From: Pholis gunnellus
Taxonomy: Eukaryota > Chordata > Actinopteri > Perciformes > Pholidae
NCBI GenBank assembly: GCA_910591455.2
Contig: OU342814.1
Span: 15,371,303-15,435,302 of the forward strand
Direction of reading: 5' to 3'
Length of the DNA: 64,000 nucleotides
A model generated the notes under the pieces. That model saw only the letters and a list, made by a program, of their open reading frames with translations. It was not told the origin of the DNA and searched no databases. The translations under genes and the position numbers were made by a program. The first letter of the stretch is position 1; each line of letters opens with the position of its first letter. This document shows, piece by piece, positions 24,637 through 37,638 of this stretch.

Positions 24637-26966
24637 GTGTTGCTTCAAAATGCAGAGGTTGCTTCAGAGCATTTCACCCTTCTTTGCTGGCAGACTACAA
24701 AATCAACGTTGAAGGTGCATGCTGCTAGCTACGTGGAGATGCTGGAGGGTGAGGCGGCTTAACAGCCCAAAGATTAAAGATTAAGTTCTACCCTTAAAAC
24801 CACTGGGTGAGTCTGGTACAGCCTGACTCTGGATGCTAAAACTGAGATCCCATAAGCGCGAGCTTCAGGTCGAAACAATTCAGCTTAGCTGGCTTATCCA
24901 GCGTCAGGCTGTGGATGAGCGCAGAGATGACTGCTGGAATTCAAAGACGTTTACGTTTATGTAACAAAATTCACTTCTGGATGGGATATTTTGTATTAGT
25001 TGCTTTCAGCAGTTAATGACGACGACAAATTAGCAATTGATTTGTCACTTTCTTTTGTCACTTTTCACCAAACTTATAAACTTCAGTGATGTTCCGGTGC
25101 ATCTGTTTGGTGTTCATTGCGACTGTGCCATTAATGAAAAGATCATAAGCATTGCTTGGCCTTTAAGAGTTAAAAGTTGTGATTTCTGTTATCGAGACAT
25201 CTCTGACAGTCTGTCAACACCAGAGCACATGAACAGGAAGAGGTGGAAAAAAAACTCGATGCCGGAGGAGAGTCGATCGAAGGAACACAGACAGCGGAAG
25301 AAAGAAAGAGACACGCTGCTTTTTTTTCTTTCTTCCAGGGAGCGCAAAACCCCTGCAATTTAGGGATAAAGAACGGCATCTTGACTTTTCGAGTAATCCA
25401 TAACTGTGATTGCTTCATTCGCCTCTCCACACCCTACCTTAAACACTGTCTGCTTGTTCTTGTCCACCCCCTGCATCATAAGTTTAACCACTTTTCCCCC
25501 CTTCACCACAGACATATGATGGAAGATATAGGCAAGCATTTTCATTTGGCAGAATCACTTGGAGGGAGCTGTGGTTTGATTGCGGTGATATGACATGTGT
25601 TGACGTAGAGCAGAGTGGGATTGACCTGTTTGCGCTGAGAGCTTCATGAAAGCTGAAGACACGGATATCTGTTCATGATATGGCTTATGGGCAGCAATGA
25701 GAGGACTGCGTTGGACACACAGCATTGGAGCCATTCTTTCTTTCAAGCACCCAGTCAACAATCTCTCCAGTTTCCCTGTTCATTAAGTTTGAAGGAACAT
25801 CGTTGTTAGCCTATGTAAATGAGATACAGCGTTCCCATGTCAACCGAGAGGAGATTTGGAGGAAGCTGTGTAAAAAGAAACAACTTCCCTCTTCAGGGTG
25901 GCTGTCTGTGCAGGTCTGCGTTTTCTCATGTGAAAAGGATCAAAGCAATCTCACTCAGCCCTGTTAAGAAAGATAGATGTACGAATGTGGGGTATCAAAT
26001 CCGCTTCAAAAGAGAACACCACTGGGAGCCAGAGAGATGAGAAGGCAGTGAGAAAATAGGAAACCAGTGTGAAATCGCTCTTGTTTCGCTGTAAGAGAAG
26101 AGAACACAGCTGTCTCCTGCCGTCCACAGACTGTTCATGCAAGATGTCTGTTGTTTGGGAGCCCTGGGTGCAGCGGGGTGAAATTTATTTGGGTGGACGA
26201 CTGCGCAGATTTGTCAGAAAGCAAGTGAATTTATACATGCTGTACAATGCGTGGTGAAGAGAAAGTGAGTGCGAAAAAAAGAGAGAGAGCGGAATCACCG
26301 AGTGCTGATAGCAGGAGTCAAAGATTTAGATTTTGTTCAACATGCTTTGATATGATAGTGTTGATACTTGTGAGTCCCCTCCCGTCCCTTTAGCATATGC
26401 TATGAAAGCTGATTTCACAGCTTATCGCCTGCTCTGAGAGTAAGCCTTGTGAGGAAGGTGTGACATCAAATAGCTCAGACAGACAGAAACCCCCTCTATT
26501 CCTCCTCCTGACACCTTGGTTTCCTAAAGCTCCGAGTGGAGGCTGTGTGCTACGGATTTGTGTGTGCCCGAGTCTTAACATACAAACTGTATGCTTTGCT
26601 CGTGATTTTCATTAGAGCCAGACACCGTCGTAATGTTTGGAGCTGATGCAGTTTGCTCTGATTCCTAGGCGGGCTGCGTACGATTTCTTTGATACAAGGT
26701 CATAACTTCTGATGAGGATGTTTTGTGGTATGCCATTAAATTCCACATAAAATGTATTTATTCCTGCACGTGCAAAATATTCCCTTTCTGCAGACTCATA
26801 TAGTACCTTTAAAAAAACGTTGTACTGCTGGACTTTGAGAATGGAGGCTGTGGTTGGATTCCATCAGTCAGAAGTAGTATCACAACTGTGGGGGAGGTTC
26901 TCAAGCATTACTTGCAGCATCATTTTAAAACATATTTGTATTTAGTCATATTCCACCAAAATTTGT

Positions 26967-27031
26967 GAAGTCAAGTACATTTTATTTATATAGCCCAATA
27001 TTACAAATCCCAATGCACCTCATGGGGCTTT
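26967..27031 (+). repeat. Short dispersed-repeat fragment (teleost 'TATTTATATAGCCCAATAT' type)
   Basis: The core TTTATTTATATAGCCCAATA followed by ACAAATCCCAATGCACCTCA resembles a very frequent teleost interspersed sequence. Only some 65 bp remain. Recognition is from memory and the class is not assigned. Confidence 0.45.
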
Positions 27032-27719
27032 CACTTGAGCACACTGGTTTCACTCCAGTCTGTATTCGTTCCAGTCAAGCTCGCCAGCAGATGCATTTGT
27101 TAGCTGATTTATTAGTTGGCTATCTGGAATTGCAACACTAAACCGTTGTGGGTAACAAGACAGATTGACTCTTGATTGCTCAGTGTTCACCTGAGTACAC
27201 CTCCTAAGACCCATCATGGTCTCATTGGAGACACACTAAACACGCATCCATTGTCTGTTAAGGAAAGGAAAAATGAGTGCTACTTGCTCTGAATTCTCCA
27301 AACAAAAGTCAGGAAAAGTTTTTCGCCTAAAATAAATTCTCAAACAAATTAAATGACAGAGATTTTACACGTTGGTATCCATGAAGTTCTGATATACTGC
27401 TCAGACCATGAGACAATGCAACTTACGTAATGTCAGTTAATACGAATAAATCTGCATGAGAAATCAAATTGTTGCTGTAATATAGAAATTACTCTTTTTT
27501 TTTTTACATTTCGATTGATCCAGATAATCCAGCGGATTATTTTATTTTCTGTAAACAAAATTGGATTCTCAGATTAATGTGTTCTTTGAAAATGTTAACC
27601 TCATGATGATGTTGTATGTAGATGTGCGTGTGTGTTGGTCACTGTGTGTGCGTGAGGGCTGGAGGGCTTGCTGAGACATGAATGAAAAATCCTCTCTCTC
27701 GTTTGTTTTTTTTGTCCAG

Positions 27720-27838
27720 GTGGGCAGGCAATAAGGCTTGACAGAAGATGCGACGGGGGTGGTGGCTCGTCAGATGGCTGGGGACAGGAATGGCAATCCT
27801 CTCTCTGCTAACCCACAGCTGGGGCCAGGACACAGAAG
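27720..27838 (+). CDS. pcdh15: Protocadherin-15, start-codon exon: 5' UTR end and signal peptide (coding from 27748)
   Basis: The acceptor is a T-rich tract ending TTTGTCCAG and the donor is AAG followed by GTATGAG. Coding starts at the ATG at 27748, with A at -3, and gives 30 codons plus one base (phase 1). The product begins MRRGWW. Basic residues precede a hydrophobic stretch, GMAILSLLTHSWG, and a signal-peptidase site is likely between Gly26 and Gln27. The human signal peptide is also 26 residues and its mature protein also begins with Gln. The hydrophobic core differs from human, as expected for signal sequences. The mature end continues QDTE into the microexon. An earlier in-frame ATG is excluded by TGA at 27739-27741. 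The window cannot show whether this is the pcdh15a or pcdh15b paralogue. Confidence 0.9.
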
Positions 27839-30800
27839 GTATGAGCAGCCAACACTGAGGCCAACACCCTCAGGCCTCCCCTTTTTCAGTTTACTATAGC
27901 TGCACTGCCAAGAGAGGAAAGTTGCAATGTGGAAAAGGCAATGTTTCATTTCACTGTCAGAGAAACAGTATGGTGTACAACAGCAAATCTGATAAATTGT
28001 TACTGAATAATGTGCCAAACTGAGGTGTGGACCACTTGAACAATATAAAAAACTCGTAATGGATCGAAAGTAAAACTCATTTAAAGAGTTTCCATCTGTT
28101 AAAGATTTTGAGATGTGAATGCCGTCTGAAAAGTCATATATATGAATATATGTAATGTTTATGTGCTGTACTCCTGCTGTACCCACTTCGCTGTATCGAT
28201 CTTACAAATACTGCAATGTTGTGTTTATGGATAGTAAGGATGATTGTTTTTCATGCCAGTCCAAATATGTGCCATTTCTAAAAGTCAGTACATAGTTGAA
28301 GGGCTTTCATGAAGTGGAGAAGGACCGCAGAGACGCTGCTCTCAGGTGCGCTTTCAATGATTTGCATACGGCGATGCTTCAGTGAAAATACTCTATTATT
28401 ACTCTAATATTCTTACTATCCTCCCTTTTGAAATTTACACAATGTTTTTCAAAAGACACTAGTTAGAGAGGGCATATCATCCAGCTTACTTCCTACGCAG
28501 TTCACTGATAATGCTGAGGATTCTCCTTGTACTTTCCTGAACACGTTCCCACATTACTGAGGGAATCTTAGCATTTATTGTCTCATCTCACTGACTTTGT
28601 AACAGATGCCAGTTAAAAGTGAATTCCAGCTGCATGAGATTGGCAGGTCTTTAAAGAAGGTGCTGAGATGAAGCAACACATGCACAGAGACGTGCTTAAT
28701 TCTCCCGTGTGGCAATATTGCACATAATTCAGGTCAATTTTGAGATCCCAACCCCGTTTCCTTCTTTCCTTTTTTTCATCCCTTTCCCTGCTTCCCAGCC
28801 TTCCCTGATAAGCTCAATAATGTAAATGCATTTTTAGATAAGAGCATAATCTCTGTTTACTGTCTTTTGAATCAAGATTTTATTTTGAGAGGTTTGCTTC
28901 ATGGGATTGTATGATTTTAGCAGAGAAATGACTTCATGACTGACTGAAACTTTGACGGTGAATGAGTGCCTTGTGGTTTCCTTTAATGAAGTAACCCTCC
29001 CAGGCTCTGACCGCATTAATAGACATGCGTTGCTGTGTGGAGTGAGGAAGCCATTTACCCCAAGCCTAGCAGCTGTGGAACTCAAGAACGGCCCTGTGGA
29101 ATATGGGTTTGGGGGTCATTATTTATCAAAGCTTCATATGGTTTTGCTTCACTATAAGGCAAATTATTACAATATCTTTATTTTGTCATTTATGTTTTAA
29201 TATTGGATCAGTTTAATAAAAACACATAACCACTTTTTTTCAACATTGCAGGTAAAGAAACAAGTTGCCTTCTTCCTCAGCTTTAAAATCCAACTCGAGC
29301 TAATTTGCTTTGCCAATTGCTTTTTAAGGGGAAATATAATTGCTCCCTCGAGTCTGTTTTCTGGCAACGTTTTCTGAAGGAACATTTATCTACTGCACAG
29401 TAGTTAGGGAGGAGGTCAGTATGCCTCAATATGCAGGATTGTGACACTGGATACCGGGGGATTCCCATCTTGAGGTGACAAAAACACTTTGGTTAAGAGT
29501 AACCATGTCTGTCACGTTATTCACTTAGAACATTTATTAACAACATTCCTGGATGGCATTGCATTTCTTACTAAATGTGTTTATTAGAAGTATATCACCG
29601 AAAATTCTAGTCAGTTTCTATATCAGTTTGGCTTTTTAACCTCAGGTTGCTTGGCACAATTTAAGAAACAAACTCATTCTCAACATTTTTTACAGATTTT
29701 TATTTTCCTTTTTGTTAAAAATGCATACTTAAATGATGCAAATGTGGGAATGATAAGGCTTTCATTTTCATCTTTAATCATCAAATGGTTCCTGTATTGG
29801 TATACAATCAAAAACCGTCTGATATCGTCCTGTAATCAAGTAATAAAGGGTTGGTTTCATTCTGCTGATTGGAGATGGGGCTGCAGCCTGTAATTTGACA
29901 GGTTGCAGACAGAAATAATTACGAAAGGGGCTAGCTAGGTATTAGTGATGCTTGCATGCTCATGAGCTCTGCTTGGATCAGAGTCTGCCAATGAATGACT
30001 CACAGTGTCATAGTTGTAATGAGGGAGCAGAGGGTGAGATAGAGTACATGAGAGTGAGGGGTGTGGGGGCGAAAGTGGACACTGAGTCCGTTCGCGGGTC
30101 AGTGTCACCCAGGGATGAACTTGGTTTGAGCAGGGATCATCCCCTCCCTCAACACATGCCGCATCTCCCCCCCCCCCCCATAAATCTCCCTGCTCTGCCC
30201 ACCTCAAGGTGCTCTTGCTATTTGGCTCTGTCAACTTGTTTGTTGTCTGTCTATCAAACAAAAATAGCAACCAGAGTTTTTTTTATTGATGGATCTGAGC
30301 TGAGGAGTGATGCATACATCAATTTCCAGTGGACGTCACAGTATCTTCAAAGTCCTTCATTAATTAGCAGGGAGACAATATGAATATCAGGCTTCTAATT
30401 AATGTGAATGTGGACACTGAGAGAGAAAAGGGCTGACCTTGAGGAAAATTAGGGTTTCTTCAACTAATCAATTAGTGAATGTAATTGAAATACAGCGTAC
30501 ACTTGGTCAGTGTTATTGTCTCCCGTCTGATGAATACTTTTAGGCAGGGATCTGAAATATATTCTTTATTAAAGTGTTTTTATGAATACTGCTCTGTGTC
30601 AGTTTCCAGTAATGACTGACTAATAGCTTATTCAACATGAAAAAGAACATATAAAAACAAGTATTAAGCTAAGAATTGTCTGCGTCTTTCAAGACGATAA
30701 TGACAGCTTTGTCTCAAATAATAGGGGGAAGCCATTAGGAAAATTCAAGCACTGTCATCTTCCTGCTGCATTGTGTGCGTATTTCTCCTCCATATCGCTT

Positions 30801-33800
30801 CCCACATTTCCTCAGTATTCTACATCTTAATACCTGTTCTTAACACCGTTGCTGCTTTCATTTTTCATTAATAATCCTCCCTTCCATGTGCCATGCTTTC
30901 ATGTTCTTCTCCTTACCTTTCATCATCTGACTGCGACTCCACTGTACTGTAGTCTCCCTCAACAGAGATTAATCTTTGACTGCACATATGCATGCAAACC
31001 CTTGCAGTGTACGACATGTGTGTCCATCGATCTTTGCGTGACTGGAGACTAGCACTGAACAAACTTCAATCCAAAGCTGAGCAGACAGATGCACGCTATC
31101 CATACCTCTAAATCCCTGCATCGGCAAATCCAGATGTAGGACAAATGCATACACACACACACAAACATGCTCGCTTGTATTTGTGTGAGTGTGCGGATTA
31201 GTTAACATGCCTGCGGACGCGTCTGCCATGTGACATCAGCCTACCTTCCCCTCTCACACTATTTCCTTCTCTCTGGCGGTTTCCCTCTCTTCCCTCTCTT
31301 CCCATCTGCACATCCATTCTGACCCACAATTGTTTGTCTATTTTTGGGATTGTCTGATTAGGGGCCAGATGTGCAGACTGTGTCTGGCTGCAGCAGAAGC
31401 CCGTGCAGTGGGGGAGCAGCGGAGTGACAGGGGGAAGGGGTTTTAATCTGCCCGCCAGCAGGCTGTAATCAGGCCCTGGGCAGCACAAGAAGGGAGGGGG
31501 GCCGGGGGCCAGGGGCCGGGGGTCGCTCTTCGTAAGACTGGGCCCCGTGCTGCCTGGAGTGTGTACCAACAGGCTCAACCTGGGGCTCGGTACGTCGGCA
31601 TGTGTGTGCCGAACTGTTCCCTGGGAGTGTGATTGCAACCCTTGCCCTGCTGCCTGTGTGGTTAACCTGACGGAGACAAACAGAGGCAGCAATGAGGAGG
31701 AAGTCTGGATAAGAGAAGGAATGAGAGCTCTGCAGAGGGATTACACATCAGTAAAGTAATCCCCTTCTCTCTCTTCTCCATTATCAGCCACTAATGATTT
31801 ACATGATGCTGCAGGAATTCATTCCCACCTCTATCGCTGACATTCTCAATCACTAATACCCATTTTTATTTCTTCCTTTTATTTCCATTTTGTGTTGACA
31901 TATTCTACCCTACGTCTAAATACACACAATTACAGCGAGAAGCCATGCAGAGAGACCCATGCTTTTAGTGATTCGTAAGGAGAGAGGGAGAGAGGGAGAG
32001 ACTGGAGAGAAAGAGATGGCGAGAGACGGAGGCAGTGATTGCATTTCTTGTGCCAGACAGACATGCTGCAAGAAGAACGCACGCGTCTGTCTGCACTTTA
32101 AATTAGCTGTTTTTTTCCTCTGAAGAAACGGTGACTGGCTTAATGTATACTGTACATGTAAGGAGGTTGTGCTGCAAGAGTTTTGTTTGTTTTACATTGA
32201 GTTGGGTTTGAATTATTAGATTGTTAGCTGCTACCATCCTTATTGTTTCCTTATTGTAACTCTGTCAGATCTGTTGTCTTGGGGAATTAAATCTATATAT
32301 TTATTTTTTTATGAATATTCTTTTTTTTTAATGGCAGTTTATGGGAGAGTACAATCGATAATATTTAAAATAATGAAAAAGACAGAGACAACTAAAAGAA
32401 ACACCTATATGTTATAATGCAATCAAATACAATAACTTTATGAAGCTTTCTCAAGTTTGAGTGTAACATTTTATTATAGGGATTTGTAAGAACATCACAT
32501 AGATACAGATACTATATATACTACACATATGGATAACATAATACGGAAACATTATGAAGTTTTAAGCAAAAACTGATCTACAATATGAACTGTCCAAAAA
32601 TCACTCATATAAACATTTAATGGGTTTTAGATGTGACAAAGAAATGACCAGTGGAGTATACTAAGAAGAAGAAGAGACCTTTATGATATGAACTGTAACT
32701 GTAATGCACAGCTTTGACAGCCAACCCCAGTGGATGACTGGCCCCAGCTCCCCTTACTATAACAGAGACAGCTCATCAGTTTTGACCTGCTGTCTGCCCA
32801 TGAGCAGCCATTACCAGGCAATGTGTATGACTGGACAGCTCCCCTTTGTGGGGTCTCACTTTCCTTTGCCAGGGCCTACTGGACCTGTCCCAGAATGCCC
32901 CTCTGGACATGGTTCCATGCAAAATAAACTATCAAACCAACTGGGAAATTAAAACAGTGGTCCTGTTTGCTCCTGTTTCCACTCATCCCTGTCCTGGGCT
33001 GCCTGCCACTGCTGGGATTAGTGATGACTCTAACCTCCAATCTAGACGTTTTTAAAGTAGATGCTTGTCAAACCAGAGGTCGGCAGTAGAGACGCACCGA
33101 TACCGGTGTGGACCACTGCTGTTAAAAGTTAAAAGCTAAAAGAAGAAAAGAAAACCTCATCCACATATTCCTGTCCTTGCTGGAGGAGCCTTCCAAAGGC
33201 TCCGTTAGACATTTCCTTATCATCACCTAAGGCTTGATATTTATGTGAAAGGGCAGGAGCGTTTATGGTTTCATATGGACATTTAGTATGAGATGTTTTA
33301 TGATGGAACCTTGTGTTGAGTTGGCCATTTGCCGTCCATCAAAAGAATGAGAAATGAGCTCCTACTTTCCTCTTTGTTGCTTCGGCACTTTCTCAAGAAT
33401 CCCTCTGTGCCTCTGCCTTTTTTCTCTCCATCTCCTTCTTTGACAAATGTGGGTAACGTTAGTGGCTGCCCACATCTAGAGAGGGCAGTGTTTTGGTGTT
33501 TGTAATTGTGAAATGATATGCACCTCCTGGTTATCGAAATGCGATGCCTCGGATCCTTTGTAGGTTTATTGTGAAGGTGTGCCAGATTGATTGAGACAGT
33601 GCAGCCTCATGGACCACATTGCTTGTTAGGTTGTTTGTCCTTTAAAGTCTGTTTCCTTTTTAGATCCCCACTCCCAGGGAGCAGCAGTTTGATTTATCGG
33701 TTCCTAAAATGGTGCTTTTGCAGATGAAGCCACAGGAAAGCACAGGCTATTGAATTGAGTGTCAGGTAAAAATGCCTTTTGAAAGTAAATGTCAGTGAGC

Positions 33801-35717
33801 AGAATTCATCTCGCCACTGCCTTGTTGCTTCGGTAATACAGCGGTCGATGAGCTGCCTTGTAAAGACTTGAATTTCTTAAGAGGTTGTCTGCAACTCAGC
33901 CCAAAAAACATATCTCAACACTGTTCAACATTTTGATTAATTCAGTCATTATCACTGTTTTCTTGTAGTATTGTATATGAGTAGTTCATCTAAGACTGAG
34001 TATGTTTAATAGTCCCCTTATCTAAAAAGGGAACATGTCATATTTTATTTGTTTTATTTGCAGTCTGAGAGAAATGTCGTGGTTTTGCAAGGAAAAATGC
34101 AGATTTGTTCAATCACGAGCAGCAATCATTTCGTAATTGAAGCTTCACGGCTTCAAGTCAGCATTGTTCGGTTGATTAGGGAGACGATCTCTTTCGGTGA
34201 GAGTAAATTACCCCTGGGTCAAAATTAGAAGATTTTGATTGTCTTTGGATTAGGCCTCAAGTGTACAGTGCCCTGATTAGTGATTGAAAGCTGCTTGTTG
34301 CATTCTTTATGATTCCCGTCTTTTTAAATCCCTGACTCTACCCTGACCCTACCCAATGCTCATTTCATTTGGAGCGGAGAGATCAGGTCGCTAAAAGATT
34401 TTTTTTTATGAGATTTATTTAACCAAAGCCTTTTGAGCATCAGCTGAGGACTGTGAGGGAGCCACTACAGCCATAAAAGCTAGAAATGGAAGTACACAAT
34501 GTAATATTGAGGCTGCTCTCTTTGTTGAGGGTAGGCAAAGGGCCGCAGCTCTTAGTTGCTCCATTTGAAGATAACTTGATGCAGTATCCCAACAAACGCA
34601 AAGTTAGTCTGCAATGCTCCAGCTGTGAGAGATAAAAAAAAATAAAAAAAGTTGAATGAAATGGTTGGCTTTGAAGTTATGTTCCCTTGGAAATGAAAAC
34701 AATATATCGTATGAACATCAAACAGTGTGCTGTACTTATCCTTGTAGACTTAATTATTTGGGATTTACTTTTGTCTCCTCAACTATTTGGCTTGTGAATG
34801 TTCTGAACACCTAATGCAATAAGTATCATAAATCAATATTAGCCAAGAAAAAACTTTTTTTTTCTCATAGTTTAGGAAAGTTTGGAGTCTCTTGTGAGGC
34901 AGCCAGCTAAACCAAACTCAGTCTTCCACTTGCTCAGTATTTCCTCTCCAATCAATGGTAGCTTCTGCTCGTCTTACAAACGTGCACATTATTATGTGTG
35001 GGCCTACATTTAATGTCACACAAGGGCCTGGTCTTGTTAAGAAGGGTCAGTCAAAAATAGTTTACACCCCCATATGAACTGTTTCAGCCACTGTTGGTAA
35101 CTAGGCTACCAGAGTTTAGCAACCAGGCAAACTGCATATTCGTACACATTCTTTCCAACACAATCCCAACACGATACCTCGATAATTCCCCACAACCATC
35201 ACATTTTACCCCAACAATAAAGTTGATAAGAGGCATATGAATCTATTTAAAAACGCACACAACCCCGAGCCTGATGAACAGATTTGTTTGTTAAGTAACT
35301 GAGTTCCCCGTGCTGCTGCATACACCTCTCCCTGAGCTGTGTGATCGAATGTGTCTTTCCTCTAGCTCCCACGCTTCTGCTTTGTATTGTTTTTGACTAA
35401 ACAACTGCATCGCATTTCATCATGAGATAGACATAACATTCCCTTATGCAGATTGAGAAGGGCACAATATTTACACTTTGCTTTTTTATGCCTTTTGTTT
35501 TCAATTTTTCTCTGCATTCCATACATACTTCATATTGCCAAAAAAGCTCGGCTCTCCTTTGCTGTTTGACCCTCCTGCTGCTATTCTTTATTTTTAAATC
35601 AAGGATGTAGCTTTTTAGGAATTGGTCATAACTTATTCTAGATAAGTGGATTAATCTAAGTAGTTTTCCAATCAAGTATGTTACAGTATATGGATGGATA
35701 TTATTATCTTGAGTGCT

Positions 35718-35737
35718 GGGGGGGGGGGGGGGGGGGG
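35718..35737. repeat. Homopolymer of 20 G
   Basis: An uninterrupted G20 run in intron 2. It can fold as a G-quadruplex and is prone to length error in sequencing. Confidence 0.9.
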
Positions 35738-37571
35738 TACAGGAGATTTGGTAGGACCATTGAGCTCATTTTTGTGTACCCTTGTGCAACCAGAGAGCCA
35801 TGGGGAAGTATTATTCTAGAAGGCTTCTTAATGGGAGGAAAGCTTGATGTAGAATATCGTTCAAAAATATCACCCACTGCTTAAAATATGCAGATTTGGC
35901 AGGAGGTTGGGATCATCCGAACTTGGTAGTGAACATGACTGAGCAGACCTTGATGCTTTGTGTTTGTATTCACATGCATGTGTATGCCTCACTTCATCAG
36001 TGCAACATGTTTGTGCTCTGATCGCAATATAGTCCCGTTAGCACTGCGAAGGGAGGCACTATTCTTTTTCTCTGCTTGGTTCTGCCTTTTGTCTTCAAAG
36101 CAGACTCTTCACATCTTTCTCCCCTACTGCCACAACTTCCACTTCAAGCTGCACACACAAACACGCGCGCACATGTGCACCCGCACAAACGCACATATAT
36201 TCGTGCCTGAACACACATATGCAAAACTAACTAAACAGACTGTGATCCCTTAAAAAGCTTCTCAAAATGAGTGCAAGTAACTTTTATTCCACACACTCGC
36301 ACACCCAGACGCACACATGTGCACACTCTTTCTACTTCACAAAGAGTATATTCTCACAGAGCAGATTTGCATTCTTATTTTGATGTTGTTTGTTGTTTAT
36401 GTCTCCATTTGCGAAGTGTGACCCACTTGCTCTGTTCATTTTGACGCTATTAAAGGAAACCCTCATCCTGCTACTTCTTCAGCAGACGGTTACAGGTCTT
36501 CTAATTGCTATGGAATCATAGAACTCTAAAATCGAACAGTGAATAAGCAGTGCAAGACGAGTATGTGTTGCTAATTATTCCCAAGTGATTTTAGATTAGA
36601 GAAGGTTGTTTGTGCTTACCGACGTATTGCCTTCTACTGAGAAAGGAATTTCATGCAGCCTATCTCATATGGAGCAAGATGAGATTCCGTGCATGGATGT
36701 GAATCTCTGCTCTTTAAAACTCTCTGTTCAGATCATGACACTGACTTAAATTAGAAACAAGAAGATGCAGTCAATGATTTGCATGAAATGTTCCGTGCTG
36801 TTGACGCAGGTTTTTATTGCCATTCAATTGCTAATTATTGTGTATACCTACACTTTAGAAGTAGCCATGTTTAACATGTGTAACATCGCATCCTAAGGTC
36901 TGAAAGGTCTTAAAATAATCTCTCAAACCACCACTTTAGTGAAGGCTCATTGGCATGCATATTTCATAAGAAAACTATCCACTGCTACGCACCTGGCAAC
37001 AGGTGCCTAGTTCCACGAGTGAAGTCAGGCAACAGGAGGCGGGTGTGAAACCTTAGAGCGCTGACTGTTGCTGTGGTGTCATTGACCATGTGTCTTTCTT
37101 TCTGTCCATCTCTGGTTACATGTAATGTAAGTGGACACCAACTGGCAGCAAGCTGCTTGAGATTCAATATCTTACAAGATGCAGGCAGAGCGATTTAGGA
37201 AAGAGGCCCATGCTCTTTCACGCAGTTTTATTTTTTTCCTTTTTCAGAACACATGGTACCACTTCATTTACACAGAGAAAGCGTTTTAGTTTTTGAGTTG
37301 ATTCATATTTATAATGCACCCCACTGACTCTCTTGTGGAATAATGTCAGCCGGCAGCTACTGGCAGCGAGAAGAGATCGACTGGCTGTATCTGTGATAAC
37401 TGTGTGTGGTTCACTCACATAAACCATTTTTCTAGCAGTCTAGCAGAGGCTTCCCTGAAACTGTCTCTCTTTCCCCCTATTTTCTAATATCTTGTCTTTT
37501 TTTTAATAATGATTTTCTCTCCTTTCCTAACTGTTCCTCAACCAACTGTTTCATACTTTTCTTTTCTTCCA

Positions 37572-37623
37572 TGCTTCTGCTCTGCTTCTCTCTGGCTCCA
37601 CTAACCCCTGACCCCTTCTTCAG
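37572..37623 (+). promoter_or_regulatory. pcdh15: Splice-control region upstream of the microexon
   Basis: Three TGC motifs lie at 37572, 37578 and 37583, inside a pyrimidine-rich stretch 38-51 nt before the acceptor AG. A good branch-point candidate, CTAAC, is at 37601-37605, and the tract CCCCTTCTTCAG ends at 37623. UGC motifs in this position are the known binding signal of SRRM4/nSR100, which promotes inclusion of neural and hair-cell microexons. The motifs are seen; regulation by SRRM4 is inference. Confidence 0.4.
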
Positions 37624-37638
37624 ACTGGCAGTATGAGG
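37624..37638 (+). CDS. pcdh15: Protocadherin-15, 15-nt microexon encoding DWQYE
   Basis: The exon is only 15 nt, between CCCCTTCTTCAG and GTAAGAGG. With the last base of the previous exon it encodes Asp31-Trp-Gln-Tyr-Glu35, then gives one base to the next codon. This matches DWQYE at the same position of human PCDH15, next to the mature N-terminus and just before the first EC1 cysteine. Both flanking introns are phase 1 and the length is a multiple of three, so it can be skipped without a frameshift. Skipping would join DTE directly to ECKL. From memory, human numbering also exists with and without these five residues, which fits alternative splicing of this exon in vertebrates. Confidence 0.88.

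Larger units (their letters stand above)
6586..27719 (+). other. Intron 1 of pcdh15 (inferred), no other gene seen
   Basis: About 21 kb between the probable 5' UTR exon and the start-codon exon. Open frames on both strands are short and lack recognisable domains. It contains a MITE-like inverted repeat at 10920-11040, a (GT)n-rich stretch at 10861-10895, an inverted-arm element at 20541-22019, a SINE-like tail with a hairpin at 18180-18390, a poly(A) run near 24619-24636 and a short dispersed-repeat fragment at 26967-27031. Large first introns often hold enhancers; none can be proved here. If another first exon is used, part of this stretch is flank rather than intron. Confidence 0.45.
27839..37623 (+). 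other. Intron 2 of pcdh15, no other gene seen
   Basis: About 9.8 kb between the signal-peptide exon and the microexon, with GT at 27839 and AG at 37622-37623. Open frames within it, including ones of 143 and 164 codons near 30.0 and 31.4 kb, have no recognisable domain and low-complexity composition. It holds a C-run near 30167-30179, short CA-rich stretches near 31150 and 36150-36330, and a G20 tract at 35718-35737. The block 32700-33055 is relatively GC-rich, but I see neither a gene nor a known repeat in it. Confidence 0.7.

Noticed and set aside
27770..28186. A 138-codon minus-strand open frame overlapping the signal-peptide exon
   Set aside because: The plus strand here has clear pcdh15 coding and splice signals; the antisense frame has no family resemblance.
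29952..30383. A 143-codon plus-strand open frame
   Set aside because: No domain, crosses a poly(C) tract and has no splice context; a chance frame in intron 2.
31198..31692. A 164-codon open frame on the minus strand, the longest in the window
   Set aside because: Proline- and serine-rich low-complexity composition from a GC-rich intronic stretch, with no recognisable domain. It lies antisense inside intron 2.
33083..33110. GACGCACCGATACCGG, similar to a hAT terminus
   Set aside because: Only a short resemblance; no partner end or target duplication was found.
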